From positions 488,788,905-488,852,904 of the forward strand of contig VDFB02270651.1 of NCBI GenBank assembly GCA_007258455.2: a stretch of DNA of 64,000 nucleotides, given 5' to 3'. Position 1 is the stretch's first letter, and each line of letters begins with the position of its first letter. The notes under the pieces were generated by a model, which saw only the letters and a program-made list of their open reading frames with translations, did no database searches and was not told the DNA's origin. The translations under genes and the position numbers were made by a program. Below are positions 48,541 through 61,107 of this stretch, in pieces. Source of the DNA: Sequoia sempervirens. Taxonomy: Eukaryota; Streptophyta; Pinopsida; Cupressales; Cupressaceae.

Positions 48541-50610
48541 AACTGGGGACATTTCCTTTCCCATGGTCATGTAGTGAATCAAAAAAGACTTGATGATCAA
48601 TGTTTGATGACTTTTGTTTCTATCACTAACTTCAATAATTCTCTTTTCAACAAGATTTTGTATGATATTTTTCAGTTGGCCACAATTTTGTAGGTTGTCC
48701 CTTAGTTCTATGATAATAACAAAAGGCATTGTCATCCCACCAAACTGGTTTAAATTGTCATGGATTGTATTGTCTTGGCTCTTGAAGCTGTATAAGATTA
48801 TGTTGTAATAGTTGTTTGAATACAAACTCAATGGGTTCCCCTAAGGGAGTGAACTCACGTTTTTGAAACCTCCTCTATTGTTGTGGATGTTGAGTATTTT
48901 GGACCATGTTAGAAGGTTGATTGACAACATTAAGCATGTTGGTCAAAGAGTTAGGTTCTTGTAATGTGAAGATTGGTCCTACTTGTACATTTTTAGCATC
49001 AACTACCCCATCATCGGTGATGTTTTTGTTTCAAGACCAAAATATATTTTTGTCATTGGGAGCATTTTGCATTATCAGATTTCTATTGGATGTTGGTGTC
49101 TTAAGTTCTCCTTTTTCAATGAGATCCTTTTCTATTATAACCCATTTTTCCACTAGTTATGAAAAGGATATACAACAGTGTACCCTTAAGTTACTTAGTT
49201 TTTCATGAAGATTTTCCTGGAACATAGTGACTTTTTGTTTTTTAGGTATCTTGACAAGACACTGGTTGGCTATAGTCCTCCATCTCTGGAAGAAAGTGAT
49301 GAAATTTTCACCTTCATCTTGTGTTGTGTGACACAAGGTTACTATATTTATCTCATGGTCTATGTTGAAAGAGAATTGCTCAACAAATTTCTTAGCTAGT
49401 TCACCCCAAAATTTGATGCCATAGTCTAGACTTGAAAACCACTCTAGTGCAATTCCTACAAGACTTCTTGGAAAGAGTCTCATAAGATATGTAAGGTCAT
49501 AAGTGACATATATGCACATGGTAGAAAATTCCTTTATATGTTCTATCAGATTCCATTTTCCATTATACTTAGGGAGATTCGATATGACATACCTGTGAGG
49601 GAAAGGTGTCATGTACAATGATCTATCAAAGGGAAATGGGCATATTTCCTTTTCTGAAAATGATTTCTTAGTTGAAACTACCATGTTATCCATTTGTGCT
49701 TGTAGTGCATGCATTTTTTTTGCAAGACATCAACTTGGGTTAATGGTGTGTTGGGAGGATTATGCGAGTCTATGTATGTATTCTGAAATCCAAGGTCTCA
49801 TGATTGGTTTCTATTGAATGTTGGTAGATATGGATTTGGATTTGAAATGTTGGTGAATGTGTTTTAATTTAGAATTTGTGTGAATTGGTTTTGACTTGGA
49901 ATCTATGTGAATGGATTCTAATTACCATTGTGGGAGAACATATTTTGATTCATAATCTATGTGAATTAGTTTTGACTTGGAATCTATGTAAATGGATTCT
50001 GACTGCCAATCTAGGAGAATTAATTTTGATTTCCATATTGGAATGAGGGAATTCATCTTGTTTGTGTAGTCTAAGCTATAGTAGTAGCAACATGAACACT
50101 AGGTATGGCTATTAACTATGGTATGGTACCGATGACATGAACACTAGGTATGGTATTGGTGACACTTGAATTTGGTGTAGAAGATGATGTTTTAGATATT
50201 TCATTCCCAATAAAAGGACCAAAGGGAGTGGATGATGACGCCCCTATAGTGAAATTAAATCCCGATGTCATGCCAGATGTACCAAATGGAGATGTATGGA
50301 CTATCATACTCTTTGTAGGTTGAGCTTGTAAGGTGCTAATATCGAATCCTGTAGGTAAGGTAGCACCTTCAGCTAGCAATTTGGCTAAGTATTGTTGATA
50401 ATCATTTTATAGGTACTCATCTACAAAAGAGGCAAACTTAGGGTCTTGTGCAATAGCCTCTATGTATTTTGTTCTAATGTGTCCTTGAGTGTCTCTAGTG
50501 GTGAATTTGTATAATAAAGTCTTGTGAGGTCTTGTGGAGAATGAATTGATGAATTTTTTTGGGTTCGACATATTTTCTCTCTCTCTTCTCTTAGATCTAG
50601 TTTCAACCAT
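48541..50610 (-). pseudogene. gag of element T
   Basis: The start is placed at the ATG at 50608-50610 (VETRSKRRERENMSNPKKF, a common gag opening in this group). A Ser/Thr/Pro-rich region (50116-50379) is separated by a Gln-to-stop change (EYL*NDYQQYL). A 27 bp repeat follows at 49853-50041. The capsid core at 49157-49714 has LPKYNGKWNLIEHIKEFS, GIALEWFSSLDYGIKFWGEL and FSFNIDHEINIVTLC. A degraded zinc-knuckle-like tail (QNCGQLKNIIQNLVEKRII, about 48640-48700) ends it. It forms the particle in intact relatives. Confidence 0.8.
49853..50041 (-). repeat. Seven 27 bp tandem repeats inside T gag
   Basis: The unit is GTGAATTGGTTTTGACTTGG plus AATCTAT on the plus strand, seven copies with variation. 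On the coding strand it encodes a nine-residue unit of the form HIDSKSKPI. Confidence 0.85.
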
Positions 50611-51751
50611 GTAAGATAAGCTCAATATGCAAGGAATTGATATATTGGTTCCTTGACACTTATTCAAGGTGGATGATTAGTAGCTTGACCCCTCTTGCTC
50701 CCCTTCATGGATCATTAACATCATTCAAGCTAGCCAAGCTCTAGTACCCATGAACATCCCATGGCATACTTTCATCTCTACACATGAACCATAAGAATAT
50801 GAGATGGCTTCATAGGTCCAACCTGCTGCACCAGTAAATAGAAGGATTTTGGACACTACAAACAAAGGTGTTTAATTTTGGCATTCCATTCGTAGGGCAT
50901 GATCCATGCAGTGAGATTACCCTTTCGAATCCATCTCATCGAAACCATATGCATGATTCTTAGGCTTTCCCAAAGAGTTCACTTTTATATACTGGTTGGA
51001 AGTCCCTCGGGTTCAAGGTGCTACTGGTCTGAGTCTTCCTAAGGTGGGTACTTTTTCCCACTAGAACAGGCCCAGGTTCTAGAGTCAGTGACCATTTCTC
51101 TTACACCCAGGATCACACAGATGCACAAGGGGGGAGGATACTTTGATATACCAAATTGTAAAGGGTAATAACACAATTGTGCTTTCACACCAAACACAGT
51201 AGACACTTGTTAATTTTAATCCAAATGAAAGATTTGCTACACTACCAAACAATCTGTTTCAAAAATTTAACTAGGTTCTTTGACATGCGTTCTACAAAAA
51301 AGATTCATTAGTAGTTTTCATATTGGTCTTCAACTATCAGCCCACAAAAAAATTGTTAACTCCTCAAGACACATGCTCAAAATAGAAGATTAGCAAAAAT
51401 AAAAACATGAAAGGAAACTAAAAATTGAAACTCTAAACCTAAAAATATACCAGTGGGATGCATCATTTTCTCTATCAGATGCGTCGTGGTAATTTACCAG
51501 TAAGTTACAGCTTAGAAAATGACAGATGCATGATTAATTTTTAGATGCGTCATTTAGATCTTAGATGCGATCAAGAAAGGAAATTATGTCATTTATGATC
51601 CCAAATGTGGTCTAGTGTTTCAATTGTGTCATTTCATCAAGAAGAGGCATCTTTGAATGTTAATTGTGAAATTTCATCAAACAAATGTGTCTTTTTGTAC
51701 AAAAACCTACAAAAATGGAATAAAAGTCTACAAATACACGAAGATGGTGTC
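50611..51751 (-). other. 5' leader of element T
   Basis: Non-coding interval between the primer binding site and gag. There is no recognised gene. It contains no copy of the P-family hairpin. Confidence 0.55.
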
Positions 51752-51769
51752 TTCACGTCAGGTTCACCA
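51752..51769 (-). promoter_or_regulatory. Primer binding site of element T
   Basis: Minus strand reads TGGTGAACCTGACGTGAA two bases after the 5' LTR end GATGTTACA. The leading TGG pairs with a tRNA CCA end; the tRNA was not identified. Confidence 0.75.
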
Positions 51770-51771
51770 AA

Positions 51772-52966
51772 TGTAACATCTAGAAAATGTAGAAGAAAGG
51801 TTAAACAACACAAAAATGTGATCTAAGCTCTAAACACAATCTAAGTTAAACAACAAAGAACAAAGGAAAGCTAAAATGTAAACAAACTGAACAATCTCAC
51901 CCAATATCTATGTAATTCCATGTATAACCTCAATTTCCCTTCTCCATTTTTTTCATTGTAATATAATTTCCCTTAGATTTCTCTTGTGCAAGTATAGCTT
52001 ATGATAGTGATTTAGCCAAACATCGAAGATTCAAGATAATTGCTCCAAAAGTCATATGATTTCCACATAGATTGGAATGATGAAGGAAAGATCAATTTAT
52101 AGAAAATTGATCGTTCGAATGATAGGCCAGGATCGAAGGATCAATAGATGGTTGAGATCAACATATTAGACATGCATTATGATAACTGTTAGTAGTGACA
52201 TGAGTGATACAAATTAAAAATAGAAATAAAGATTAAATAAATGATTTAATCTTTGAGTTTGGTATTCAAAAATAGAAGAATAGTCTATGCATGACAAAGA
52301 TAAAGATGGATTAAAGCAACTCTCTATTCAAATGCATGAGCAAGATTTAATTAATTAAATAGAAATATTTAATTAATATGCATGTACATGCAATTGAGTA
52401 AAAAATAGATGACTGAATGATATGACAAAGATATTACTTGTGAAATCCACTCAAACACTAAATCTAGAGTTAACTGACCAAATTAAATAGATATTTGAGT
52501 CGAGCGAGAGTGAACACTTAGATAACTTACACAATTATCTAAATATAGAAGAATGCGTTAAAATAGAATTCATGAATTAAATAAACTAGATCAATTGATT
52601 TAATTAAGTGTTGAAGGGGTTAGATGAATAATTAAATAAATAAATAATTTATTTAATTATAATTGACATATGATAAAGGGTAAATTAAATAAGGTTAATT
52701 AGTAACATAATTAAATAAAAAGAATTTATTTAATTAATTAGATAGAATAAAGAAAATGTGAATCAATTAAATAATTAATATTATTTAATTAATAGAAGAA
52801 TTAAAGTTAAAGTGAATTAATTAAATAATTAGATTTATTTAATTGATAACGAAATGAAGAATTTAGAGAATAATTAAATAATTGAAATTATTTAATCATG
52901 ACCATAAAGAATATGAATTATGAAGAAGTTGAAGCCACAGGCTTAGACCAAATTTTGGTGTCTACA
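51772..52966 (-). repeat. 5' LTR of element T
   Basis: Plus-strand edges are TGTAACATCT at 51772 and GGTGTCTACA at 52966, with canonical TG...CA ends. It matches the 3' LTR at 35727-36960. Confidence 0.85.
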
Positions 52967-54898
52967 GTTCAAGATTTATCTTAGAGGATGCCTTAAAGTT
53001 TTCCTTGCAATTCCATCACATGGGTTTTTTAGGTGTTGTCTTATTTTACCAAATTCAAGTATTTTTAGCCCATGTTCATTTATCATTTAAGCATAAAATC
53101 ACAAAATCCCCATAGAAAGGTGGATAGTGAACTTGTACGTCAAAAGCCTGATGAGAGAAGTTTGTGAAATCTGTGAAGGATCAACAAACAAGGGTAGCAG
53201 GTGTGAAGGTGGCGAGCAACAAAGGTACTAGACTCCTAGACTTGTTCTGAGTTCTTTTGGATAACCTGACATATGAAAATGATAGGTTGAACCAGATATT
53301 TATACCCCTAATTAGTATTTAATGGGGCCATTAATTCCTATAAAGATGATAAGAGGATTTGTGAGTTTAAATTCACAGATGGTGGTGGGAAGGCTAGGAC
53401 CTAGGCATTAGACAAATGTGTCTAGATGGCCATTCAAAAGTTATTTGGAAACTAGTGGAAAAGGGGAGTTTAGGGTTTGAAGGGAAGGATGTCATCATAG
53501 GTTGGCTATTAGAAATGGTGAAGTCAACGTGGAACCCTAGGCAAAGAAGTCTAGAAGACTAGACCCGGTAGGGAAAAAGGCAGTTTGCTTTCAACACAAT
53601 TCGTAAGGGGTAGAAATTAGGAAGCTGGGTCCCAGGGTGTAGGAAGATGTAGGCCTTTGGCTATTTAGGACAACAAAAACACAATGGAAACCTAGCAAGG
53701 GAAACCTAGTAGGTTGGGCCCGCCAGGGCCTGAGGTTGATGGTAGAAGCAAACTACCAAGGAAACTTCGTAAGGAACTAGGACTTAACAAAATTGGAGGG
53801 GATGAAACATGGTCAACTTAAGATGAGACTTTGGAGGCATGTTGACCATTTAGGACACCAAAATCGGGGCATGAAAAAAAATTTAGTGAAAAAATGACCC
53901 AACAAGGAGAAAGAAAAAGAGGTTCCCCATTCCAAACGGGGCATGCGTGCTGAGGGCATAACAAATGGCGAATTGTTGGGAAACACTTCCGAGAGTTTTG
54001 AGGGTAAGTGTTCATTCTAAACCCAAAATCTCTGGTTTTGTAGACCAAGGGCTGATATCCAATCATGAACTAGGAGAATAGGGTCCTTAGTTTGGTCAAT
54101 CCACAAGACATCTCAGAATTGTTTGTGTAGTGAATTCATTCCTTTCCGCAAAACTGTGACAAGTGGCTGCTAATCCAACCGACCAAGCTACATAAACTGT
54201 TCGACACCAAAAGTAACCTAGACATTTCCCCGCTACCAGCTAGGAATCCATAGCCCTGATAGAGTTGTTGTTGTGGCCTCATGGATATTGTTGTACTGCC
54301 AACCAGGCATCCATAGCCTTGGTAGAGTTACCCACACACCCATATGGTCGCTTGATTTCAAAATTTTCTTTCTCTACTTTTGTTTTGATATTTCTTTCAA
54401 TGTTTCTTTTTCTTACTTCTCTTTTTCTCAACCGTGTAAGTACTAAATCCTACAATGGGTTTGGGAGCCACAGTGGCCACTGGAGTGGACTTACAATTTT
54501 TCACTTACTAGGATATCATAGTAGCCATTGTACAATTCCTTGGAAATAATTAACATGCGTTTTGTGCAAGATCTGAGATGTGCGTAAAATAATCCAACCA
54601 AGGGTCAAGTTCTAAGAAAAAGTTCAAATGAGGAAACCATACCTAGGTAGCCTTCAGATACCAATAATCGAGAATGAGTGTTTAGCCAAATAACACTAAG
54701 GATGGCTAGAAAAGTGAACCGTTCATTGAACAAGCATGACCACTGCAATAGAATAGAGGACACCCTCTTCAAAATAAAATAGTTGGGAGACAAGCAAAAT
54801 AGAGTGACGCAAAATGAAAAAATGCAAGAAAACCAAAAAGAAACCTAACCTAACCTATGTACATATATTTATAGAGAAGAGCTTGACAGAGCTCAAGC
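52967..54898 (-). other. Spacer of element A, right of T
   Basis: No coding pattern was recognised between the integrase end at 54899 and T. 'ccatagcc(c/t)tg(a/g)tagagtt' occurs twice near 54250 and 54312. The composition is like 34470-35726. The first five bases are gttca. Confidence 0.4.
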
Positions 54899-56070
54899 CT
54901 AAAAGTAATGCTTCAGGTGCTACCTATTGACTGGAAATGAGACCTCTTCACCAATTAAAGTCTTTAGTTGGAAAGCATTGTCTCCCAGAATTTTAGCTAT
55001 CTGAAAGGGGTCAGGCCGAAGCTTGTCAAATTTATTGTGTACCCCTTTCTTTTCATGGGCCTTATCCTAGTATAGGAGTAAATCTGCAATTCTAAAGGCC
55101 TTGACCTTAGCTTGACTATCGAACCAATATTTGACTATGCCCTAGTGTTTAGAAAAATTTTCTATGGTGCGGTCTCATACTTCTTCTAAATGCAAGACCT
55201 CAGCTAACTGAGCTTCTCTATGATCATCCCCTTCATAAAATTTGTTGATAAACTAAAGGGTGGGGATCTTTAGGTGGATAATAAATACAGGCTCTAAACA
55301 GTAGATGAGGTGAAATGGGGAATCACCAAGGGTAGCCTTATGGTGAGTGCGGTCTTCCCAAAGGGTGAAGTGGAGCTGGGTATGCTAGTCCTTTGGATTT
55401 CTATCGAGCAGTTTCTTGAACACCGTGATCAGGTTCTTGTTTGTTGATTTAGCAAGGTCATTTCCTTTAGGGTAGTAATTAGATAAAAATTTAAGGGCGA
55501 TCCCATAGTCAAAGGCCCAACCAACAAAGTGATTTATAATGAAACTTACTAAAAAATTTGTAACTACCTCAATTATGCATTGCCTACATACAATTGCTTA
55601 TACCCATCCAGTGCAATAATCACTAGTGGTAAGAATGTACTTATGTTAAATAGATGATGGAGGGATTACTGAACTAATGAAATTAAGACCCCATTGTGTG
55701 AATGGCCTCACCTCTAGAATAGGTTATAGTGGGACAACAACATTCTTCTCTTTGCTTTGCTGGTAGCAGTCTGGAATGTGTGGAAAGAGTAGACATGGCC
55801 ATGAGCATCCTTGAAGACCATCGACTAGTAATACCTAGCTCTTAGTATCTGATACATGGTAGAAGGTCCAGACCTATGACCAGTGTCAAACCTATCATGG
55901 AACTCCTTCAAGACTCGATCTACTTCTTCCTTGCCAAGGCACCTCAAGTAGATACCTTCATGATTCTTCTTGTATAAGATGGATCCTTGTAGCATCAAAC
56001 TATTTCTTTTCATCCTAAGAGCACATTTCTAAAATCCCTATAGGTGAGGTGGGCACTTGTGATTTAGAAT
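54899..56070 (-). pseudogene. Integrase of element A
   Basis: The zinc-binding part is read at 55825-56013 (EEVDRVLKEFHDRFDTGHRS and GPSTMYQILRARYYW). The two Cys of the HHCC motif are lost (SFHTFQTATSK). In the core the first catalytic Asp is Asn (QWGLNFISSV, codon at 55682-55684). The Asp of the 'FDYGIALKF' block is present at about 55490-55510. The rest (LGDSPFHLIYCLEPVF, then KFDKLRPDPFQIAKILGDNA) runs to the stop at 54899. Stops are frequent. RNase H precedes it and the T insertion follows its 3' spacer. Confidence 0.75.
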
Positions 56071-56740
56071 ATAATAAATGTCTTTGTACCATTCTCCTAG
56101 AGGAACATTTTCTAGCTGGTATTGCTACATAATAAGTTCTGGCCCTACTTCTACTACTACTTCAACAATTTTTTGGGTAAGTGCTTGTCCTCTCACCACC
56201 CTCATTGGTTGGATTTCCATATCATACTCTTGTAGTAACATGGCCCATTTGGACTTTCACTCACCTAATTCATTTTGCACCAACAACATCTTCACGGCTA
56301 GGTCAGAGGCAATGGCCAAAACTTTATTGTGCAAGATATAAGGTCTGAATTTCTTCACTCCCCTAGCAAGGGCATATGATTTTTTTTCTATGTTGTGATA
56401 GTGTAACTAAACATTTTTCAAAGGAGAACTCATGAAGGAAATCAAATTCTCATTTCCCTCTTCATCTTTCTAAGTTAGAATATTGGCACAGGAATGCTTT
56501 GAAGCAAACAAATAGATGTAGAATGGCTTCAAATAATTCAAGTTGACTAGTACGGGTGCTTCAACAATTACTTGCTTAATTTCTTTGAAAGATTTCTTTT
56601 CTTCAGGGGTCCACTCAATATTGGCTTCTTGCTTTAGCATGGCATTAAGTGTCTTAACAATTTTAGCAAAGCCTATGATGAATTTTCTCATGAAGTTGAT
56701 CTTCCTAAAGAAAGATTCCAACTCCTTTTTACTACCCGAT
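56071..56740 (-). pseudogene. RT connection and RNase H of element A
   Basis: The open segment 56470-56757 reads FRKINFMRKFIIGFAKIVKT, IEWTPEEKKSFKEIKQVIVE and PFYIYLFASKHSCANILT, the thumb and start of the RNase H-like domain. After a stop it continues NLISFMSSPLKNV*LHYHNI, KKFRPYILHNKVLAI and LLQEYDMEIQPM down to about 56180. At least three stops are present. It lies between RT and integrase as usual. Confidence 0.75.
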
Positions 56741-57640
56741 GGAAAAAATTTCAGCAAAGATTAGATACATTCAGGATCTATGGAGATTCCTTTGTCTGAA
56801 ATGATATGTCCAAGAAATCTACCCTTAATTACTTCAAATATGCACTTCTTGAGATTAAGGGAGACTCCAAACTCTCTGCATCTCTAAAACACCTTGCATA
56901 GATTGGATACATAATCACTTTGCTTCTTAGAGAACATAGTTAAATCATCCATATAGATGATTATGCACTTCCCAATCAAATCCTTGAAGAAAATATCCAT
57001 GTCATGTTAGAAAGTGGCACCAGCATTGATGAGCCCAAAGGGAATTCTTCTATAAGCAAAGGTCCCCCACTTGGTGGTGAATGCTATCTTATGGTGATCC
57101 TCGTACTGTACCATAACTTGGTTTTATTTGGAGTGCCCATTAAGGAAGGACATCATTTGAGATTCATTGACGATTTTTAGTACCTCATCTAATGAAGGCA
57201 CTAGGTAGTTGTCCTTCTCTAAAGCTCTATTCAAATTGTGAAAGTCTACACACAATCTAATTTCTTCATTCTTTTTTCTAATTGGGACCAAGTTGGCCAC
57301 CTAAGTAGAATGCCTGAGTAGGAAGATAATTCTTGTTGAAAGCAATTTTTGCAGCTCTTTGTAGATGATTAGTTCTAGCAAGGTGTTGATAAGGCATTGC
57401 CATTGGCAAAATGGACACACTTTTGTCTTGAGAGGAATGGTGTGCATGATGATAGAAGTATTGTAAGTCTTAATATATTCATATCTCCATGCCACCACAT
57501 CAAGATACATCCATAAATCATCCACAATCCCTTTCTTTTCTTCTGTAGTACATACTTTTCCAATAAAAACATTCTTGATCTCTTTGACAGTTTTGAGGTT
57601 GTGAGCATTACACTGGTTGCTTATGGCTTCCTTCTTCATT
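56741..57640 (-). pseudogene. Reverse transcriptase of element A
   Basis: The upstream part (57301-57639) reads DVVAWRYEYIKTYNTSIIMH and LKTKVCPFCQW, the usual lead-in. The palm is readable as ANLVPIRKKNEEIRLCVDFH, FTTKWGTFAYRRIPFGLINA and IIYMDDLTMFSKKQ, with the YMDD codons at 56944-56955 intact. The end reads CIFEVIKGRFLGHIISDKGI. Four stops fall within it (HSK*NQV, TF*HDM, VF*RCR, ECI*SLL). The catalytic loop differs from T (YVDD), and the sequence is a separate lineage within the group. Confidence 0.85.
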
Positions 57641-57659
57641 TGTCGCTCCTAATCTCTGA

Positions 57660-58400
57660 TATGATTGAAATAAAAAATGTGCTCAAACTAAACCATCCCT
57701 TGGGGAATTGTGTTGGTTTTGATATTAATTACCCCTTCTATGTCTAATTTAGCTTCTTTTAGATCAGCTTCATCAATTATTTGGGTGGTAAAGAGATCAG
57801 AGCTCATGATGAACTCAAGGATTTTCTTATCATCATTGAAGACTTGAAAGTGAGTAACATTATGTGGGATAGACGGTGTGGAAGTTATCTCAAAAGTGGA
57901 TTTTTTGAGACCCAACAAGGATAGGGGTTGCAATGTGTTGGTTTCTTGAGCCAAAGCATCAACTATGTAGTTTTGAGCATGAGGGATCAACTGTATATTA
58001 AATACATCCAACCCTTCTAAAAGATCCCAAATCCTATGCCTATAGTTTTCCAATCTTTTATCATGATAGAAGTATATTTTTCTAACTTATTTGACCACCA
58101 ACTCAGAATCACTGAAAACATGTAACATCTTAAAATTTTTCTTTAAGGCCATCAGAAGACCATGGACTAAAGCTTCATAGTCTGCTACATTATTGGTGCA
58201 ATAGAATTGAAGTCTATGGGTAGCAAAGTAGAACTTACCCATAGGGCTGACTATTTCAAATCTGATGCCAACAAAGCATAATGTCCAAAATTTGGAAGAC
58301 TCTTTGATGTTGGGACCACTGAGGCAATCATTTCCTTTAGGTTGTGAGTTGTCATTTATGGCTTCTAGAGTAGATACTAGCTTGGTATGGTGGAGGGTTG
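57660..58400 (-). pseudogene. Archaeal-type RNase H upstream of RT in element A
   Basis: Reads SPMGKFYFATHRLQFYCTNN, VADYEALVHGLLMALKKNFK and MLHVFSDSELVVK*VR (about 58080-58290). It continues as ENYRHRIWDLLEGLDVFNI and ALAQE (from 58053), then a linker with STPSIPHNVTHFQVFNDDKK (57688-57900). This is an aRNH domain placed before RT instead of after RNase H as in T. The first acidic residue is lost (FVGI), the Glu of AEYEA is Asp, and the other two acids remain (SDS, VDALA). One stop precedes VR. Confidence 0.75.
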
Positions 58401-58401
58401 G

Positions 58402-59230
58402 CTACCCCGATGGAATTTCTTTCTTAGGAATAGCTAACTTCTTGACATGTTCTATTGATGTTTGGCATAGGCAACATTCAAATTCAGTATGAGTCACATT
58501 ATGTACCCTACACCAATTTTGGAGGAGTTCTTGGAAATTTATTCTTGCACCCAGGCTGAATTGGTTTTGTATGTACTTTTCCATAAAATCCTGAAATCCA
58601 TCCAATAGTCCCAATGTATTATCCTCAGGGGTTTCTTCATCATCAAATTCTACTAGCATCTCCATGCTTTGAGGTGTATGGGTTAAATCAATTGGAGGGT
58701 TGCATTGCACTGGCAGGACTTCAGCCACTATCCCTTCTTCTTGAGTCTTTGAGTCTTCTTGATAAAAAAAGGGACAATAATTCCCCAACTCAATTTTAGC
58801 AAATAACACCTCATTCAAGTTGTTGTATTCAGTGATCATGAACTTCATGTCCAACTCTCACTCGATGAAAATTTGATTGGCCATTCCCTTCCATGGCAGC
58901 CACATATGCAAAAAATCTATGGTGGCATATCCGTTTAAGGAATGGGAAAAGTCCCATCCCAAGATGATTCCATATGCATCAGGGATATCCACAACTTGGA
59001 TGTCACTGACCTCCTACACCCTTGGGTCCATGGAAATCTACATTGGGATTCAATTCATTTCTCCCACATTTTTATCTCAGTTTTATCCAGTTGAGTAACC
59101 TTTTTCCTTGAAGGCATAGAGGTAATACCAAGGGATTTGCATATGGCTAGGGGCATGGCGTTGGACAATGCTCTAGAGTCAATCAAACAATTGTGTAGAT
59201 TTTTCCCTAATATCTAGATGATGGTGAGAA
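58402..59230 (-). pseudogene. Retropepsin and linker of element A
   Basis: The active site reads NCLIDSRALSNAMPLAICKS, with DSRA at 59169-59180 where DSGA is expected (Gly to Arg, GGA to AGA). The second half (YGIILGWDFSHSLNGYATID and HMWLPWKGMANQIF, about 58870-58980) resembles the ILGRDW block. An open linker of 150 codons (58402-58854) follows. It begins MDMKFMITEYNNLNEVLFA and contains a Cys/His cluster (WCRVHNVTHTEFECCLCQ). Two stops break the protease. The processing role is lost. Confidence 0.7.
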
Positions 59231-60988
59231 ATGACAATGTTTCTAATTTCCCTTGGAAGAAGCCCAAAGGCATATCTACTTGGGCTACTTGAGCCTTGCT
59301 TTTTTTAGAAGCCCTATCCTTAAATTTCCTAGAGGGAAGATCCCTAGGGGTTTTCCTATGGTTATGATCTAATTCTTTGGAAGGTTGCTTACCCATAGGC
59401 TGATTGGATAGATTATCCTTCCTTTTCCCAATGAGGTCTTGGATCACAGGTTCTTGCCTACATTCTTCAAAGATGACTCTTTTTGCTGATGTTTCTAGCA
59501 TTGTTTTAGGTGATGGGGTTCGATTAAGTATCCTAAAGAAGGCATGCCTTATGGTAGGGACTTTAAGAAGTTCAAAGGAAAATAGACAATGTCCCTACAA
59601 CCAACACTATCAACAACATTTTGGACCTCCACTTGGAATATTTTAGTGGCTATTTGGAATTGAGGACAATCCAACTCAGAGTGTCTGCTCGTCTTGTGAA
59701 TCTGACACCATTCAAACAGAGCGGCATCAACAAGATATACTCCACTAGTCATCTTTTCATTACCGGTAGGTTTATCTAGAGGAGTAGGAACACCCCCATT
59801 ATTGGGTCTCATGTTCCACTTGTGATTCTTCCTCTGAGAAGGCATCCTCTCAAAGTTCTTATTTGAATTCAACCCATATCATAGTTTTTCCCAAAAGAAG
59901 TGTTGGCTTTGCGGTTATCCCTACCATCCATGTTGTCTCTGTTGTCCTTATTAAGGTTAGCCTGGAGGTTGTGTTGGGAGGCCTACATCTATGTTTTTTG
60001 ATTTCTTAGGTGTGCTATTTCCATTGGAATTGTCTTTATCATTTTGGTTAGCTCTTCCAATTTTTCTTTCTCAGTATTGCTCGGCTCTGGCACTTGATTT
60101 TGGAGGAAGATAGGCAAGGCTACCAACTGGTTTTAATGTGTTGGAGAGAATTATAAACTCAAAAAATATAATAGTTCTTACGACTATTGAGAGCACATCT
60201 ATTGTTGTTGGGGATCCTGAGAATAGGTCTATTGTTGTTGAGGCTATAAGTAAGAAGGAATGAGAGGTGCATGATTCATTGGTTGTCCAGGGTACAGGAC
60301 GATGGGTAGCTGTGACACTTGGTTCATGAGAGGTGTCTAATGAGAAAATTCTTGGTTGAGCTCCTGAACCTACAATGGATGGGCTACTAGACCCAAAGAG
60401 GGTAGTGGACCAGAAATATTCTGCCCTAAGTTAACATTGGCAACAACGACTTCTACAGAAGTAGTCACTAGCATGGTAAGTAGTGGATGCATACTTTTCA
60501 CCAATGCTGACATGAGATTATCCAATGCTATGTAGTAGATGGGTAGGGATGTAGTGTCATTATCTACGTATGGATCTTGAAGTCTCATGAAGGTTCAATG
60601 GAAGTGATCATTGAAAGAGCCAATAGGTTCATTAATCTCTCTTTGGACAAACATAAACTATTGGTATAGCTCTGAAGGATTGATCATAATCTTATACTTC
60701 TGCACGAAATAATTCTTCATGAGGTTCCATGAAATAATAGACCCTCTCAAAAAATTGATGTACCTGAGCCATGACTATTTGGGTTGCACCTTGAACTTGA
60801 AGGGTAGGGAGAGTGGCAGCTCCCTAGTTGGTAGAGATAAAATGTAGGAAAGAATTTTGATATAGCTGGGTAGAGGATGAACCAGGGGTGAATGGAGGTG
60901 AAGGTGGAAGGGAAATGAATGGGATGAAGGAAAAGGAAGCAGCAACATCTCCTCCCTTAGTTAGTTTAGCCCTAGTGGGAGGCGACAT
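59231..60988 (-). pseudogene. gag of element A
   Basis: The proposed start is the ATG at 60986-60988 (SPPTRAKLTKGGDVAASF). The capsid core is readable as SWNLMKNYFVQKYKI and REINEPIGSFNDHFH*TFMR, then the 72-codon open segment 60370-60588 (PIYYIALDNLMSALVKSMHP). The nucleocapsid-like part at 59549-59872 has FEWCQIHKTSRHSELDCPQF, a zinc-knuckle-like motif. Stops and at least two frame changes occur. The LTR end is only about 120 bp upstream of the start, an unusually short leader. Confidence 0.7.
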
Positions 60989-61107
60989 CTCTTGAAGTTC
61001 CCTTTTATTTGTTGTTGACCTTAGAATCCTCTGAAATCTTTCAGGGGAGAATGATCCAATTTGATCTAGCTTCACAAGGTCCTCCTTCTAGTGCTAGTTC
61101 TATCTAT
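60989..61107 (-). other. Short leader of element A, primer site unclear
   Basis: Minus strand after the LTR reads TAGATAGAACTAGCACTAGA, without the TGG start of a primer site. The leader is only 119 bp long, so a deletion is possible. Confidence 0.4.
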
